Notes: generated by a model from the sequence alone, not told the origin. A stretch of 64,000 nucleotides of DNA from Alloprevotella sp. (GCA_017477205.1 JAFUXE010000013.1:1-64000), one strand, 5' to 3'. Counted from the stretch's first letter, positions 17,118-26,176 are shown. A program made the numbers and translations.

Positions 17118-18269
17118 ATGAATAAGCAATCGTTCCTTCTCATCGCACTCCTGCTCGCCTCCGCGCCGGCCTTTGCCGACGGAGACGACGATGTTCGCGA
17201 TTCCTTCAATCCCGTCATGACGGCCGTCACTTCCCAGAGCATCGCCCCTGACGCCCGCGCCGGCGGTATGGGTGACGTGGGTGCCGCCACGGAACCCGAC
17301 GTCAACTCCCAGGCGTGGAACCCCGCCAAGTACCCCTTCACGATAAGCCGCGCCGGCGTAGCCATCAACTACACGCCCTGGCTGCGCCAGCTGACGGACG
17401 GCATCGCCCTGCTCAACGCCAACGGCTACATCCGCCTCGGCGACTATCAGGCCGTCAGCGGCTCCATCCGCTACTTCACGCTCGGCGACGTGGGCGTTTC
17501 GGGCGACGAGAACATGACCGTGCGCCCCTATGAGTTCTCCATTGATGTGGCTTACAGCCGCATGCTGAGCGAAACCTTCAGTGCCGCTGTAGGCCTGCGC
17601 TACATGTATTCCGACATGAGCGGCCACTACGACAACGACATGAAGCCCGGCTCCGCATTCGCAGCTGACGTGGCGGCCTACTGGAACAACTATGTCATGC
17701 TCGGCAACCGCGAATGCCTGCTTAGCTTTGGTCTCAACATCAGCAACATCGGCTCAAAGATTAACTACGGCGGCGACTATTCCTACTTCATCCCCACCAA
17801 CCTCCGACTGGGCGCCAACCTCACCGTCCCCCTGAACGAGTTCAACAAAATCTCCTTCAGTGCCGATGCCAACAAGCTCCTCGTTCCCGTACAGCCTTTG
17901 CAAGGCCCCGACGAGCCCAACGAGGTTTATGAGGAGCGCATCCGCGAGGAGTACTACGACATGAGCTCCATCAAGGGTATGTTCAAGAGTTTCTCCGGCG
18001 GCAACCAGCTGGAACTTATCAACTGGGGCGTCGGTGCCGAATATACCTACAACGACAAGTTCATGCTCCGCGGCGGCTACCACAACGAGAGCAAGAACCA
18101 GGGCGGCCGCTGCTACTTCACCGTAGGTGCGGGCTTCCGCATGAACGTCATGAGCATTGATGCAGGCTACGTCATCGCCACGAACGCCAGCAATCCTCTT
18201 GACCAGACGCTCCGCGTCGGTATTACCTTCGACATGGACGGCATCCGCGAACTCTTTGGAAAACGATGA
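17118..18269 (+). CDS. porV: T9SS outer-membrane shuttle protein PorV (LptO)
   Basis: A 383-residue outer-membrane barrel of the FadL-like PorV family, which takes cargo from the SprA translocon and delivers it to the PorU sortase. The ATG at 17118 is chosen because it opens the signal peptide MNKQSFLLIALLLASAPAFA; the in-frame ATG at 17031 would add 29 residues encoded by a microrepeat spacer (CTCAGAGCATTCAGAG). Diagnostic features are the N-terminal segment with D-A-R-A-G-G-M-G-D-V-G-A-A-T, D-V-N-S-Q-A-W-N-P-A-K-Y-P-F, and the C-terminal strand ending before K-R. It lies 87 bases after porU and its stop overlaps ispF by 4 bases. Confidence 0.92.
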   Translation: MNKQSFLLIALLLASAPAFADGDDDVRDSFNPVMTAVTSQSIAPDARAGGMGDVGAATEPDVNSQAWNPAKYPFTISRAGVAINYTPWLRQLTDGIALLNANGYIRLGDYQAVSGSIRYFTLGDVGVSGDENMTVRPYEFSIDVAYSRMLSETFSAAVGLRYMYSDMSGHYDNDMKPGSAFAADVAAYWNNYVMLGNRECLLSFGLNISNIGSKINYGGDYSYFIPTNLRLGANLTVPLNEFNKISFSADANKLLVPVQPLQGPDEPNEVYEERIREEYYDMSSIKGMFKSFSGGNQLELINWGVGAEYTYNDKFMLRGGYHNESKNQGGRCYFTVGAGFRMNVMSIDAGYVIATNASNPLDQTLRVGITFDMDGIRELFGKR

Positions 18270-18760
18270 AACTTCCCTTCCGCACCGGCTTTGGCTACGA
18301 CGTCCATCGCCTCGTCCCCGACCGCGAGCTCTGGCTCGGCGGCGTCCGCATCCCCCATACGCTGGGACTCCTCGGCCATAGCGATGCCGACGTCCTCATC
18401 CACGCCATCTGCGACGCCCTGCTCGGCGCCGCCGCCCTGCGCGACATTGGCTACCACTTCCCTGACACCTCCCAGGACTTTGCCGGCATCGACAGCAAGA
18501 TTCTCCTGCGCCGCACCACCGACCTGCTCCACGCGGAGGGGTGGGAGGTAGGCAATGTCGATGCCACCATCTGTGCCGAGCGTCCCAAGCTGAATCCCCA
18601 TGTGGAGGAAATGCGGCGCACGCTCGCCCCGCTGATGGACATCGGCCCCGAGGACATCTCCGTCAAAGCCACCACCAGCGAGCACCTCGGCTTTACTGGC
18701 CGCGAAGAAGGCATTTCCGCATACGCGACCTGCCTCATCTGTAGAGCGGAAATAAAATAA
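18266..18760 (+). CDS. ispF: 2-C-methyl-D-erythritol 2,4-cyclodiphosphate synthase
   Basis: A 164-residue enzyme of normal length that cyclises 4-diphosphocytidyl-methylerythritol 2-phosphate in the non-mevalonate isoprenoid pathway. Visible motifs are G-F-G-Y-D-V-H-R-L with metal ligands Asp and His (about 10-12), H-S-D-A-D-V-L-I-H-A-I-C-D-A-L-L-G-A (about 36-53) with the third metal His, D-I-G-Y-H-F-P-D-T, and the C-terminal K-A-T-T-S-E-H-L-G-F-T-G-R-E-E-G-I. The ATG overlaps the porV stop (ATGA), so it is translationally coupled to the T9SS gene, although the functions are unrelated. Confidence 0.95.
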   Translation: MKLPFRTGFGYDVHRLVPDRELWLGGVRIPHTLGLLGHSDADVLIHAICDALLGAAALRDIGYHFPDTSQDFAGIDSKILLRRTTDLLHAEGWEVGNVDATICAERPKLNPHVEEMRRTLAPLMDIGPEDISVKATTSEHLGFTGREEGISAYATCLICRAEIK

Positions 18761-18792
18761 TATGAGCAAACCGTGTAATTCGTGAAACAATA

Positions 18793-19386
18793 ATGAAAAA
18801 GAAAATCCTCCTCTCCCTCCTGTTCCTGCTGCCGCTTGGCCTGGCAGCCCAGAAGTGGAACGATGCCCGCTACCTGCGGGGTGCCGTGCCCGTCAACGCG
18901 CAGGGTGTGGTCTGCTTCACCGAGACCATCGACGTCCCCGGCAAGCGTGCGCCGGAACTCCTCACGGCTCTCCGCCGCTATGCCGAGGAAAAGCTCCTTG
19001 CCGGTCCCGATGCCATTCGCGAAGGATGCCGCATCATTGACGACGAGGCCGATGGCGGTACGTTCGCCGTCCGCATGGACGAATACCTCTACTTCAAGCG
19101 CACCGCCTGGGTGCTCCATCGCACGCGTTTCCTCTACGACCTCATCTTCCATGTCAGCGACGGCAGCGTACGCGTTGAAATGCAGCACCTCCGCTATCTA
19201 TACAATCCCCAGGAGGTTGAGGGCGCAGAGCCCGAACGCCGCAGTGCCGAGGACTGGATTACGGATTCCGAGGCGCTCAGTCCCAAGGGACGGCTGCTGA
19301 AGAAAACGCGCCAGTTCCGCGTCTTCACCATTGACCGCAAGGACCAGATTTTCCGCGACCTTCGCGCGGCTCTCCTTTCTATCTGA
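18793..19386 (+). CDS. DUF4468 domain protein, exported
   Basis: A 197-residue protein with a signal peptide (MKKKILLSLLFLLPLGLAAQ). The mature part matches the Bacteroidetes DUF4468 pattern, which has a TBP-like fold: a start with V-N-A-Q-G-V-V-C-F-T-E-T-I, a helix E-L-L-T-A-L-R-R-Y-A, then strands with Y-L-Y-F-K-R-T and I-F-H-V-S-D-G-S-V-R-V-E-M. The function is not established. It follows ispF by 32 bases and ends 5 bases from the convergent stop of the outer-membrane barrel gene. There is no room for a separate terminator between the two stops. Confidence 0.75.
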   Translation: MKKKILLSLLFLLPLGLAAQKWNDARYLRGAVPVNAQGVVCFTETIDVPGKRAPELLTALRRYAEEKLLAGPDAIREGCRIIDDEADGGTFAVRMDEYLYFKRTAWVLHRTRFLYDLIFHVSDGSVRVEMQHLRYLYNPQEVEGAEPERRSAEDWITDSEALSPKGRLLKKTRQFRVFTIDRKDQIFRDLRAALLSI

Positions 19387-19391
19387 CTGCG

Positions 19392-22232
19392 CTATCTGAC
19401 CACAATCACCTGCCCGCCGTCGTAGAATACGCGTCCGCCGGCGGGCTGTTGCACGGCGCTTTTGCCGCCGATGGAGAAGCGGTAGATGACGTGGAGCATG
19501 GCGTAGGAGAGGAAGACGCGCGTGCGGCCGTAGTAGCGCGCGGTACCGGAAAGGGTGCTGCTCTCTGCCGTACGTTGGTGCAGGAGGTCCTGCACGTCAA
19601 GCTGCACGGTGAGGCGCTTGTCTTTTAGGAACGACTGCGAGGCCGAGATGTTCCAGAGCCACTGCGCATGGTTCATCAGTTCGTCGGCATAGTTCCAGTT
19701 CACGTAGTAGTGCAGGCTCGTGCTGAGCTTCAGGCCGAAGGGGAGGTCTGCCTGCGGCGCCAGTTTTGCCTCGAAGTGCTGTCCCGTCTGGTTGTACTGC
19801 GGCGTCTGCTGGTAGCGCGTTGCGATGAAGGCATAGCCCGTGTTGAAGGAAACCGTCCATATCTTGTCGCGCCAGGAGAGGGTGACGCCGGGCCGCACGG
19901 CGTAGTTGTGCAGGAGGCTGAGCCCCATGCCGCCGGCCGCTGCGCCGACGAAGCTCTTGTCGCGGTTCACGTCGAAGCTGGTGGAGACGCGCAGCTTCCA
20001 GTGTTGCGCGGAGTCAAGGCGCTGCTCCGTGCTAAGATAGCCCCAGGCGTTCCATATCCCGTTCACGTTTGTTTTTGAGAGCGTGCGCACGCCCGTCACG
20101 GCGTCCACGCGCTGCGTCGTCACGACGTTGTTCAGCGTCTGCCCCATTCCGAGGTAGGCGTTGTAGTTTGAGCCGTGCTTCTTGTCGAAGTAGTTGCCAC
20201 GCAGTCCCCATTGGTTCCACCAACCCGTGCGCAGGTTGGGATTGTTCTCCTCGCGCCGCAGCGTGTTGCTGCTGTCGGTGAAGGGCAGCAGGTCTGTGAG
20301 GCTGGCGTAGTTGGGACCGCCGTAGTAGGAGAAGGTCAGCTTTCCGTTCTCCACGAACGTCCAGTTCGTCTGGACGGTCGGCCAGATGGAGACGTAGTGG
20401 CGCGAAGGTGCAAGGTGTTGTCCTGCGCGGTCGTAGAAGAGGTGTTCCGCAACGTGCGACGTCCGCAGGCCTGCGCTGAAGTCCAGCTTCTCCCAGCGTC
20501 CCCGCAGAGACGGCATGATGCCGTGTATCACGCTATGGAAGCTGCTGCCGAAGGCGTTTTCGAAGCTTCGTGCGGCAAGGAGCGAGTCGCCCTCCGTGGG
20601 CAGCGTGCCGAGCGGGAGCGAGAGGTCGCGGTAGGCTTCGTAGATGTCAAGGTCGTAGAGGTTGCGCGGCGTAGTGTTGTGCTGGTAGCGATAGCGGTAC
20701 CCCACGGTTCCCTCGATGTGCTTGTTGAGGGGAAAATAGTAGCTTGCGTCAAGGGACACCGTCTGGCTGCGATGCGGCAGGTACTCATATTGTCGGTCGG
20801 CATTGAGTGGTTCCGGCGCGTCGGGCTGGAAGTATTGTTGCCGGGCAAAGCGGTGGCGGCGTTGGGAGTTCTCGCCAAGCTCCACGTCGGCAATCAGCTG
20901 CAGGGAGTGTCCCTCGCGGCGCAGGCGGCGGATGTAGTTCAGCGAGGCCTGTCCGGACAGGTTGCGGTACACCCCGCGCTCAAGGCTCAGCTGCTCGTAA
21001 ACGGGACTGCTCGAGGCAAAGGCCGATACCGTGTCGCGCGACGTGGAGGGGTTACGCTCCGGGTTGATGGCTGCGTGCAGCGAGATGCGGCGCAGCGTGT
21101 CGATGTTCCAGATAAGGTTGGCACGGCCGGAACCCTGGAACATGCGCATCCACGCTTGGCTCGTGCTCTCCGTGCGCAACGCGCCGCCGGGCAGGAAGTC
21201 CTCGCCGTGCTGCTCCACGAGGCGCGAGCGGTCATTGTGGCGCAGGTTTCCGCTGGCGGATATTTCCATGCGTCCGCCCTCCGTGTTCTTGCGTCCGTTG
21301 TCCCAGGAGTAGTTGGCTCCGAGCGAGCGGTAGGTATAGAGGCCGTCCGTACGGCTCCAGTTGAACCAGTTGCCGTTCTCGTCGGCCTGCTGGTTCTCGC
21401 TGATGTTGTTCACCTGGGCATAGAGCGAGAGGCGGCGGCGTTCCGTGAAGTTCGTGCCGAAACCTTTCAGGATGTAGCGTTCGTGCGTGCCGCCGCCTGC
21501 GTCGATGTTTGCGCTCCAGCTGCCCATGTACTCCTTCTTTATCTTCAGATCCACGACCGTCTGTTTTTCCGCGTCCGTTGTCCGCGTAAACTCCTTCTCC
21601 TCGTCCGTCTTTTCGTAAACCTTCACGTCCTTCACGGCATCCACGGTGACATTTGCCATAGCCTCCTGCGCGTTTTGGAAGAAAGGCTTTCCGTTCACGA
21701 GGATGTTGCTGACGCTGCGCCCCTGAAAGGTCAGGTTGCCGTCGGCATCCATCGAGAGGCCCGGCATCTGTTTCATCAGCGCGCCGAGCGTGGCACCCGG
21801 CGGCAGGCGGAACGCGTCCGTGTGGTAGGTGAAGGTGTCGGCTTCGATGGTGAGCTGCTGCGAGAGTGCCGTTACCTCCGCTTCGGCCAGTTCGCGGTCG
21901 ATGCTTTCAAGGAGGAGCGTGCCGAGGTCGGCGCGCGGCGTTTGCGCCGTGAGCCTTGTGCTCCGCTTTATGGGGCGAAAGCCGAGGAGGCGGGCCTCCA
22001 GCGTATAGCTTCCCGCGCGGGGTGCCACGAGGCGGAACGTGCCGTCCACCTGCGTCTCTGCCGTACTCACGGCTGTCGTGCTGTCCGTGCCGAACAGCCC
22101 CACGCGCACCAGTGCGACGGCCACGCTGTCCTCGTCCACGATGCGCCCTGTGACGCTGAAAGTCTGAGCGGCTGCAATGAACGGTGTCAAAAGGATGAGA
22201 ACCGTAAGTGTTGTCTTTGTAATGTTATTCAT
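19392..22232 (-). CDS. outer-membrane beta-barrel protein (OMP_b-brl_3 type)
   Basis: A 946-residue outer-membrane protein with signal peptide MNNITKTTLTVLILLTPFIA. The order is: a carboxypeptidase-regulatory-like beta-sandwich (about 25-105, G-R-I-V-D-E-D-S ... G-T-F-R-L-V), a plug-like region (about 130-235) with G-A-L-M-K-Q-M-P-G-L, F-Q-G-R-S-V-S-N-I-L-V-N-G-K-P-F-F and V-K-V-Y-E-K-T-D-E-E-K-E-F, then a long barrel. This architecture defines a TonB-receptor-like family of Bacteroidetes barrels. No N-terminal TonB box is evident and the substrate is unknown. The next gene upstream on this strand is the BlaR1-type gene, 180 bases away; that gap contains no gene I can recognise. Confidence 0.8.
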   Translation of the reverse strand: MNNITKTTLTVLILLTPFIAAAQTFSVTGRIVDEDSVAVALVRVGLFGTDSTTAVSTAETQVDGTFRLVAPRAGSYTLEARLLGFRPIKRSTRLTAQTPRADLGTLLLESIDRELAEAEVTALSQQLTIEADTFTYHTDAFRLPPGATLGALMKQMPGLSMDADGNLTFQGRSVSNILVNGKPFFQNAQEAMANVTVDAVKDVKVYEKTDEEKEFTRTTDAEKQTVVDLKIKKEYMGSWSANIDAGGGTHERYILKGFGTNFTERRRLSLYAQVNNISENQQADENGNWFNWSRTDGLYTYRSLGANYSWDNGRKNTEGGRMEISASGNLRHNDRSRLVEQHGEDFLPGGALRTESTSQAWMRMFQGSGRANLIWNIDTLRRISLHAAINPERNPSTSRDTVSAFASSSPVYEQLSLERGVYRNLSGQASLNYIRRLRREGHSLQLIADVELGENSQRRHRFARQQYFQPDAPEPLNADRQYEYLPHRSQTVSLDASYYFPLNKHIEGTVGYRYRYQHNTTPRNLYDLDIYEAYRDLSLPLGTLPTEGDSLLAARSFENAFGSSFHSVIHGIMPSLRGRWEKLDFSAGLRTSHVAEHLFYDRAGQHLAPSRHYVSIWPTVQTNWTFVENGKLTFSYYGGPNYASLTDLLPFTDSSNTLRREENNPNLRTGWWNQWGLRGNYFDKKHGSNYNAYLGMGQTLNNVVTTQRVDAVTGVRTLSKTNVNGIWNAWGYLSTEQRLDSAQHWKLRVSTSFDVNRDKSFVGAAAGGMGLSLLHNYAVRPGVTLSWRDKIWTVSFNTGYAFIATRYQQTPQYNQTGQHFEAKLAPQADLPFGLKLSTSLHYYVNWNYADELMNHAQWLWNISASQSFLKDKRLTVQLDVQDLLHQRTAESSTLSGTARYYGRTRVFLSYAMLHVIYRFSIGGKSAVQQPAGGRVFYDGGQVIVVR

Positions 22233-22412
22233 CGTTCTTGTGATGTATCATAATTTTAGTAAACAAGCAGACATGATGTCGGATGTACTGAGCACCTTTT
22301 ACATGTCATTCGTCACTAAGATAGACACGCTTTTCATAGTAATTGTTACAAGCGGCGTAAAGCAATGACGCCGTGAAAGGGACCGTGCACCCGGGGGTGA
22401 AGGTTGCGTAGC

Positions 22413-24131
22413 TTAGCGTAAGTGGAAGGTGACGGGAATCTGCGTTGTCATGAATACGGGCTTTCCGTTTTCGGTGCCGGGTATCATCCGCGGAATCTTC
22501 TTCACGGCTTCTATGGCGGCGTCGCGCAGGCTCTTTTCCTCTGTGCCCGTTGCGCCGATGACCTCAACGCTTCCGTCGGTATCCACGCCCACGCTTACAA
22601 GGACTCTTCCCGTAGCTCCTTTGCCCAGGGCTTCCTGCGGATAGCGTACGTTGCGGGCAATAAAGGACGTCAGTTCAACTTGTCCGCCGGGATATTTGGG
22701 TGCAACGTGGTCGGATAGATGACCGAGAGTGACAGTGGTGCACGTATCAACAACGATTTCCTGTAGCCGTACGCGCCGCTCGAACTCGTTTGTCACCACG
22801 CATATCGCACCGTTGGCGGCACGCGAGCCCCATACCGACGTTGCCGATTCGCCCTTCAGGACGCTGATGGACGCGATGTCCTCATTACTCAGTTGCTCCA
22901 GGCGCTGCATGTCCACCACGGTGCCGTCCACGACAAGGAGCGGCTGCTGCGACGCGTCTTTCGTGTGGGAAAGGTCAATCAGTTGGCGCGCCGGGCCCTT
23001 TTCTCCGGGCTTCAGGCTGTCGGCAAGGGCTATGGCGAGTTGCATCGGCGTGCCGAGCGCGGAGGCTTCCTCGGCAGGGGAGAACTGCTCTGCGGCGGCT
23101 GCGCCTTGAGCTTCTGACGTTTGCTGTGACCACGGCGCCACATTGAGCCCGTTCTCTATGGTAGGTAGCACGGCCTCCTTCACGGAACTGTTGATGGGCT
23201 GGTTGAATGCCATGAGAATGAGACCGGCGGGTGCGAGCAGCAGGTACTTCGAGCGCCATGCACCGTGCGTTCTTCGTTTGTTTAGCATGAGAATACGTTT
23301 CTTTAAAGGTAAGACATTGAACCACTGCACCAAGCCCTTGAAGCGCGAGCCGGCTTTGGCTTCGTGAGTCCTTGGCGAAGTGAAGCTATTGGCCACCGTG
23401 GCGGCCGCCTTGCACGGCGCGAGGCCGAGCAGGGCATACTGGTAGCTTCGGGCACCAGTTCGCGAGGCTTCGCCGTCGGCTATGTATTCATGTAGGTTGC
23501 GCAGCTCGGCCAGCGTTAGCCAGCTGGCGGGATTGAACCAGCAGAGCGCGCACAGCACGCGGAGCAGGCACGTGTCCGCCGAGTGCCATTGGCGGATGTG
23601 CACCGCCTCGTGGTGCAGGACGTGCGGCAGGTAGGCCGTGCCGAGAAGCCTGCGCGGGATGCACAGCCAGCCGAAGAAGCTGAACGGCGAGTGCCCGTCG
23701 GGCAGCAGCCGGTAGCGGAGGCTTCCTGCGTCCTTGGCATGCTGGCGCGGGCTTCTCACTATCACCCGCATCACGCCCGCCACCTGCACGGCAAAGCGCA
23801 GGAGCAGGACGGCAGCCACGCACGTGTATATAATGATGAGTGCAAGCGCAACCCATCCGCTCCGCGACGTTCCCGCATCGCTCATGGCGTCCCTGACGGG
23901 CATCCATACCTGCTGCCACACCTGTTGCTGCACGGCATCCACCGCCACAACCTGTGCGGATGACAAAGGCAAATGTATGAAGCTCAGGAAAGGAAACATC
24001 AGGGCAAAGGCCACGATGCCCAGCAGCAGGGCGCGCCGGAGGCCGAAGAACGTGTCGCGTCCGCGACAGAGGCGGTAGAGCAGGTAGCACACTGCCCAGA
24101 CCACGTTAACTGTTATGAGATATACTAACAT
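22413..24131 (-). CDS. BlaR1-type M56 peptidase fused to plug-like and TonB C-terminal domains
   Basis: A 572-residue membrane protein. Residues 1-125 contain about three membrane helices; the M56 zinc-protease motif H-E-A-V-H is at 174-178, as in BlaR1/MecR1 sensors that inactivate BlaI-type repressors. A fourth hydrophobic stretch follows near 300. Residues about 395-450 resemble a TonB-receptor plug segment (L-L-V-V-D-G, I-S-V-L-K-G-E-S-A-T-S-V-W-G-S-R-A-A-N-G-A-I). Residues about 480-572 are a TonB C-terminal domain (P-x-Y-P-G-G, Y-P-Q-E-A, G-R-V-L-V-S-V, ending V-T-F-H-L-R). It lies 120 bases downstream of the blaI-like gene on the same strand, so the pair is a likely operon. The inducing signal is unknown. 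Confidence 0.85.
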   Translation of the reverse strand: MLVYLITVNVVWAVCYLLYRLCRGRDTFFGLRRALLLGIVAFALMFPFLSFIHLPLSSAQVVAVDAVQQQVWQQVWMPVRDAMSDAGTSRSGWVALALIIIYTCVAAVLLLRFAVQVAGVMRVIVRSPRQHAKDAGSLRYRLLPDGHSPFSFFGWLCIPRRLLGTAYLPHVLHHEAVHIRQWHSADTCLLRVLCALCWFNPASWLTLAELRNLHEYIADGEASRTGARSYQYALLGLAPCKAAATVANSFTSPRTHEAKAGSRFKGLVQWFNVLPLKKRILMLNKRRTHGAWRSKYLLLAPAGLILMAFNQPINSSVKEAVLPTIENGLNVAPWSQQTSEAQGAAAAEQFSPAEEASALGTPMQLAIALADSLKPGEKGPARQLIDLSHTKDASQQPLLVVDGTVVDMQRLEQLSNEDIASISVLKGESATSVWGSRAANGAICVVTNEFERRVRLQEIVVDTCTTVTLGHLSDHVAPKYPGGQVELTSFIARNVRYPQEALGKGATGRVLVSVGVDTDGSVEVIGATGTEEKSLRDAAIEAVKKIPRMIPGTENGKPVFMTTQIPVTFHLR

Positions 24132-24251
24132 CTTTAATCTATTGTTCGTTGTGCTAAGGAGGCACGGATGCGCCTCGCGGCGAACCCGCGCCGTGTTTTG
24201 AAATCATGTTTAACTAAACCTGTCTGTGTCTTCCTTAGCAGTTTTATGTCG

Positions 24252-24611
24252 CTAAAGCGTTTTACCATCTTCAATCATTCGGATCATTTCCTCCAGGTCC
24301 TCCTTCGAGAGCTTCTGCTCCTCCACGAAGAAGTTCACCACCTGCCGGTACGAGCCCGCGAAGTAGTGGCGGACCATTGCCCCGAGCGACGAGCGCTTGT
24401 ACTCCTCCGCCGTCACCAGCGGCGCGTAGTGCAGCGCCATGCCGACCCGCTCGCCGCGCACGAAGCCCTTCCGCTCCAGGTTCTTCACCACGGAGGCCAG
24501 GGTGGTGTAGGGCATTTCCTCGCCCATCAGCCGGTGGATGTCCTTCACCGTTGCGGCTCCTTCCCAGATGCGGCGCATCGCCGCCTCTTCCTGATACGTC
24601 AAGTGTTCCAT
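24252..24611 (-). CDS. BlaI/MecI-type transcriptional repressor
   Basis: A 119-residue winged-helix repressor of the penicillinase-repressor family. The start at 24611 gives the typical N-terminus (MEHLTYQEEAAMRRIWE); the frame is open upstream but that part covers the promoter. The pattern of T-V-K-D-I-H-R-L-M, Y-T-T-L-A-S-V-V-K-N-L-E-R-K-G-F-V (recognition helix and wing) and a C-terminal dimerisation helix with F-V-E-E-Q-K-L-S-K-E-D-L-E-E-M matches the family. It precedes the M56 sensor. Two TACGAA-type dyads over its own promoter suggest autorepression, with release by sensor proteolysis (inferred from the family). Confidence 0.9.
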   Translation of the reverse strand: MEHLTYQEEAAMRRIWEGAATVKDIHRLMGEEMPYTTLASVVKNLERKGFVRGERVGMALHYAPLVTAEEYKRSSLGAMVRHYFAGSYRQVVNFFVEEQKLSKEDLEEMIRMIEDGKTL

Positions 24612-24716
24612 GTGTTTTATCTTTGCTGTTATGATTCTTTCTATTGTCTTGTTTTCCGCATGTTTATGCCTTATGCCGGGGTTCGAGGAGGAAACCTTCC
24701 CTCCTGCTTCCGAGTG

Positions 24717-24779
24717 CAAAGCTACGAACTTTTCGAAGAAGCGCCAAGCGGATAAGCACAAATCTACGAAAATTTCGTA
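24717..24779 (-). promoter_or_regulatory. blaI-like promoter with two candidate operator dyads
   Basis: On the minus strand the Bacteroidetes -7 box TAGCTTTG lies at 24724-24717 and TTG at 24747-24745, a 20-base spacer. A palindrome TACGAAAATTTCGTA covers 24765-24779, and a weaker copy with TACGAA and TTCGAA arms covers 24723-24737, overlapping the -7 box. The dyad centres are 42 bp apart, four helical turns. BlaI family members bind short dyads at their own promoters, so these are likely operators (inference). Confidence 0.6.
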
Positions 24780-25020
24780 AATATCTCAGGATGTTTTCTC
24801 CGACACATTATTATATTATATGCGCGCGTGAGGCATGGAAGAAGCCCGCAGGAGCATTGCTGCCGTCCCGCAGAAAACCCTTTACCGCGCCTATGTAGCA
24901 GTCCGGGCGAGCCGAAAACATTTCTCTTACCATCCCGCAAATCTACAAATGGAGCTTATGGTCATTGTTTGTGTTTTCTGTATATCAACGGTTTACAAGT
25001 AATGCACGATGGGCTGAAAA
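24780..25020. other. gene-free stretch upstream of the repeat array
   Basis: About 240 bases between the blaI-like operator region and the 23-bp-period array. Frames here are short with no convincing start context, and I see no RNA gene or terminator. Confidence 0.4.
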
Positions 25021-25152
25021 AGGTGTGCGCACACCTCAATCTGAGGTAAGCGCAAAGCTCACTTCAAGGTAAGCGCACACCTCGCGTTGAGGTAAGCGCA
25101 AAGCTCAAGTCAAGGTGTGCGCACACCTCGGAAAGAGGTGTCCGCAAAGCTC
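25021..25152. repeat. six-unit 23-bp-period array of GCGC-centred 17-mers, copy 2
   Basis: The same 132-bp architecture as 4162-4293. Units start at 25021, 25044, 25067, 25090, 25113 and 25136: palindrome AGGTGTGCGCACACCTC, AGGTAAGCGCAAAGCTC, AGGTAAGCGCACACCTC, AGGTAAGCGCAAAGCTC, palindrome, AGGTGTCCGCAAAGCTC. Spacers are aatctg, acttca, gcgttg, aagtca and ggaaag. Only the last spacer is identical to copy 1, while unit types and order are conserved. Flanking bases do not match, so the array itself is the repeated entity. Confidence 0.9.
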
Positions 25153-25233
25153 AGAACCGCGTGCTGCCGCCCCCTCTTCCTGCCTGTCCGAAGATATTTG
25201 GACGGATGCCCCGTCGTGTCAGGCGGGATTTTG

Positions 25234-25241
25234 TATATTTG
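25234..25241 (+). promoter_or_regulatory. -7 box TATATTTG
   Basis: A match to the Bacteroidetes consensus TAnnTTTG, 27 bases before the EEP-family gene start. No clear TTG is present at the usual upstream distance. Confidence 0.55.
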
Positions 25242-25268
25242 TGGCGTCATAAAAAACATCAAGGACAG

Positions 25269-26129
25269 ATGAAACACTTGAAAAGAATCGCGGCGACGGC
25301 ACTGTTGCTGGCCGCTGCGTGCCTTCCTGCCGGGGCGCAGGAACTCCTCGTGGGCAGCTACAACATACGCTACAGGAACAGTGCGGACAGCGTGAAGGGC
25401 AACGGCTGGGAGCGGCGCTGCCCCGTCGTGTGCGAGCTGATAAACTTCATGCGCCCGGACGTGTTCGGTGCGCAGGAGGTGCTCAAGGCACAGCTGGACG
25501 ACATGGAGGCCGCCCTGCCCGAATATGCCCACATCGGCGTGGGACGCGATGACGGGCGGACGGCGGGCGAGTACGAGGCCATCTTCTTCCGTCCCGCAGC
25601 GGTGAAGCTGCTGGAGGAAGGCCACTTCTGGCTTTCGGAAACGCCGGAGAAGCCGGGGCGCGGATGGGATGCCGCCTGTACCCGCATTTGTACGTGGGGG
25701 AAGTTTCGGAGCAGGCACAGCCGCAGGACGTTCTACTTCTTCAACCTCCACCTGGACCACGTGGGCGTCGTGGCGCGCCGCGAGAGTGCAAGGCTCGTCC
25801 TGGAGCGCATCCGCGAGATTGCCAAGGGCGCTCCCGTCATCCTCACGGGAGACTTCAACGTGGACCAGCGCGACGAAATCTACACCCGCTTCGTCGGCAG
25901 CGGTCTGCTGAAGGACAGCTACGAGCATGCGCGCTACCGCTTTGCGGAGAACGGTACGTTCAACAGCTTCCGTCCCGAATCCCACACGGACGGCCGCATC
26001 GACCACGTCTTCGTCTCGCCCGTCATGGACGTCCTGCGCTACGGCGTGCTGACGGGCGGCTACTGGACGCCGGACGGCCTTCGCCTCCCTTCCGACCACT
26101 ATCCCGTATTCACCGCCCTGTCGTGGTGA
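25269..26129 (+). CDS. exported endonuclease/exonuclease/phosphatase family protein
   Basis: A 286-residue protein of the EEP (DNase I-like) superfamily, metal-dependent phosphodiesterases. The ATG at 25269 opens a signal peptide (MKHLKRIAATALLLAAACLP, then AGAQ). Family motifs appear in order: G-S-Y-N-I-R-Y-R (Asn ligand), F-G-A-Q-E-V (metal Glu), L-D-H-V-G-V-V-A-R, I-L-T-G-D-F-N-V-D (Asp/Asn), I-D-H-V-F-V-S, and S-D-H-Y-P-V at the C-terminus (catalytic Asp-His). Export points to an extracytoplasmic phosphate ester, nucleic acid or lipid substrate, which cannot be narrowed. The next gene starts 47 bases downstream. Confidence 0.88.
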   Translation: MKHLKRIAATALLLAAACLPAGAQELLVGSYNIRYRNSADSVKGNGWERRCPVVCELINFMRPDVFGAQEVLKAQLDDMEAALPEYAHIGVGRDDGRTAGEYEAIFFRPAAVKLLEEGHFWLSETPEKPGRGWDAACTRICTWGKFRSRHSRRTFYFFNLHLDHVGVVARRESARLVLERIREIAKGAPVILTGDFNVDQRDEIYTRFVGSGLLKDSYEHARYRFAENGTFNSFRPESHTDGRIDHVFVSPVMDVLRYGVLTGGYWTPDGLRLPSDHYPVFTALSW

Positions 26130-26176
26130 CCAGAATGTAATGGAACAAGGAAAATAACGAAATAAAGAGAAAGTTT

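Noticed and set aside
20175..22253. A 692-residue plus-strand frame opposite the outer-membrane barrel gene
   Set aside because: Antisense shadow; the minus-strand frame has a signal peptide and plug motifs.
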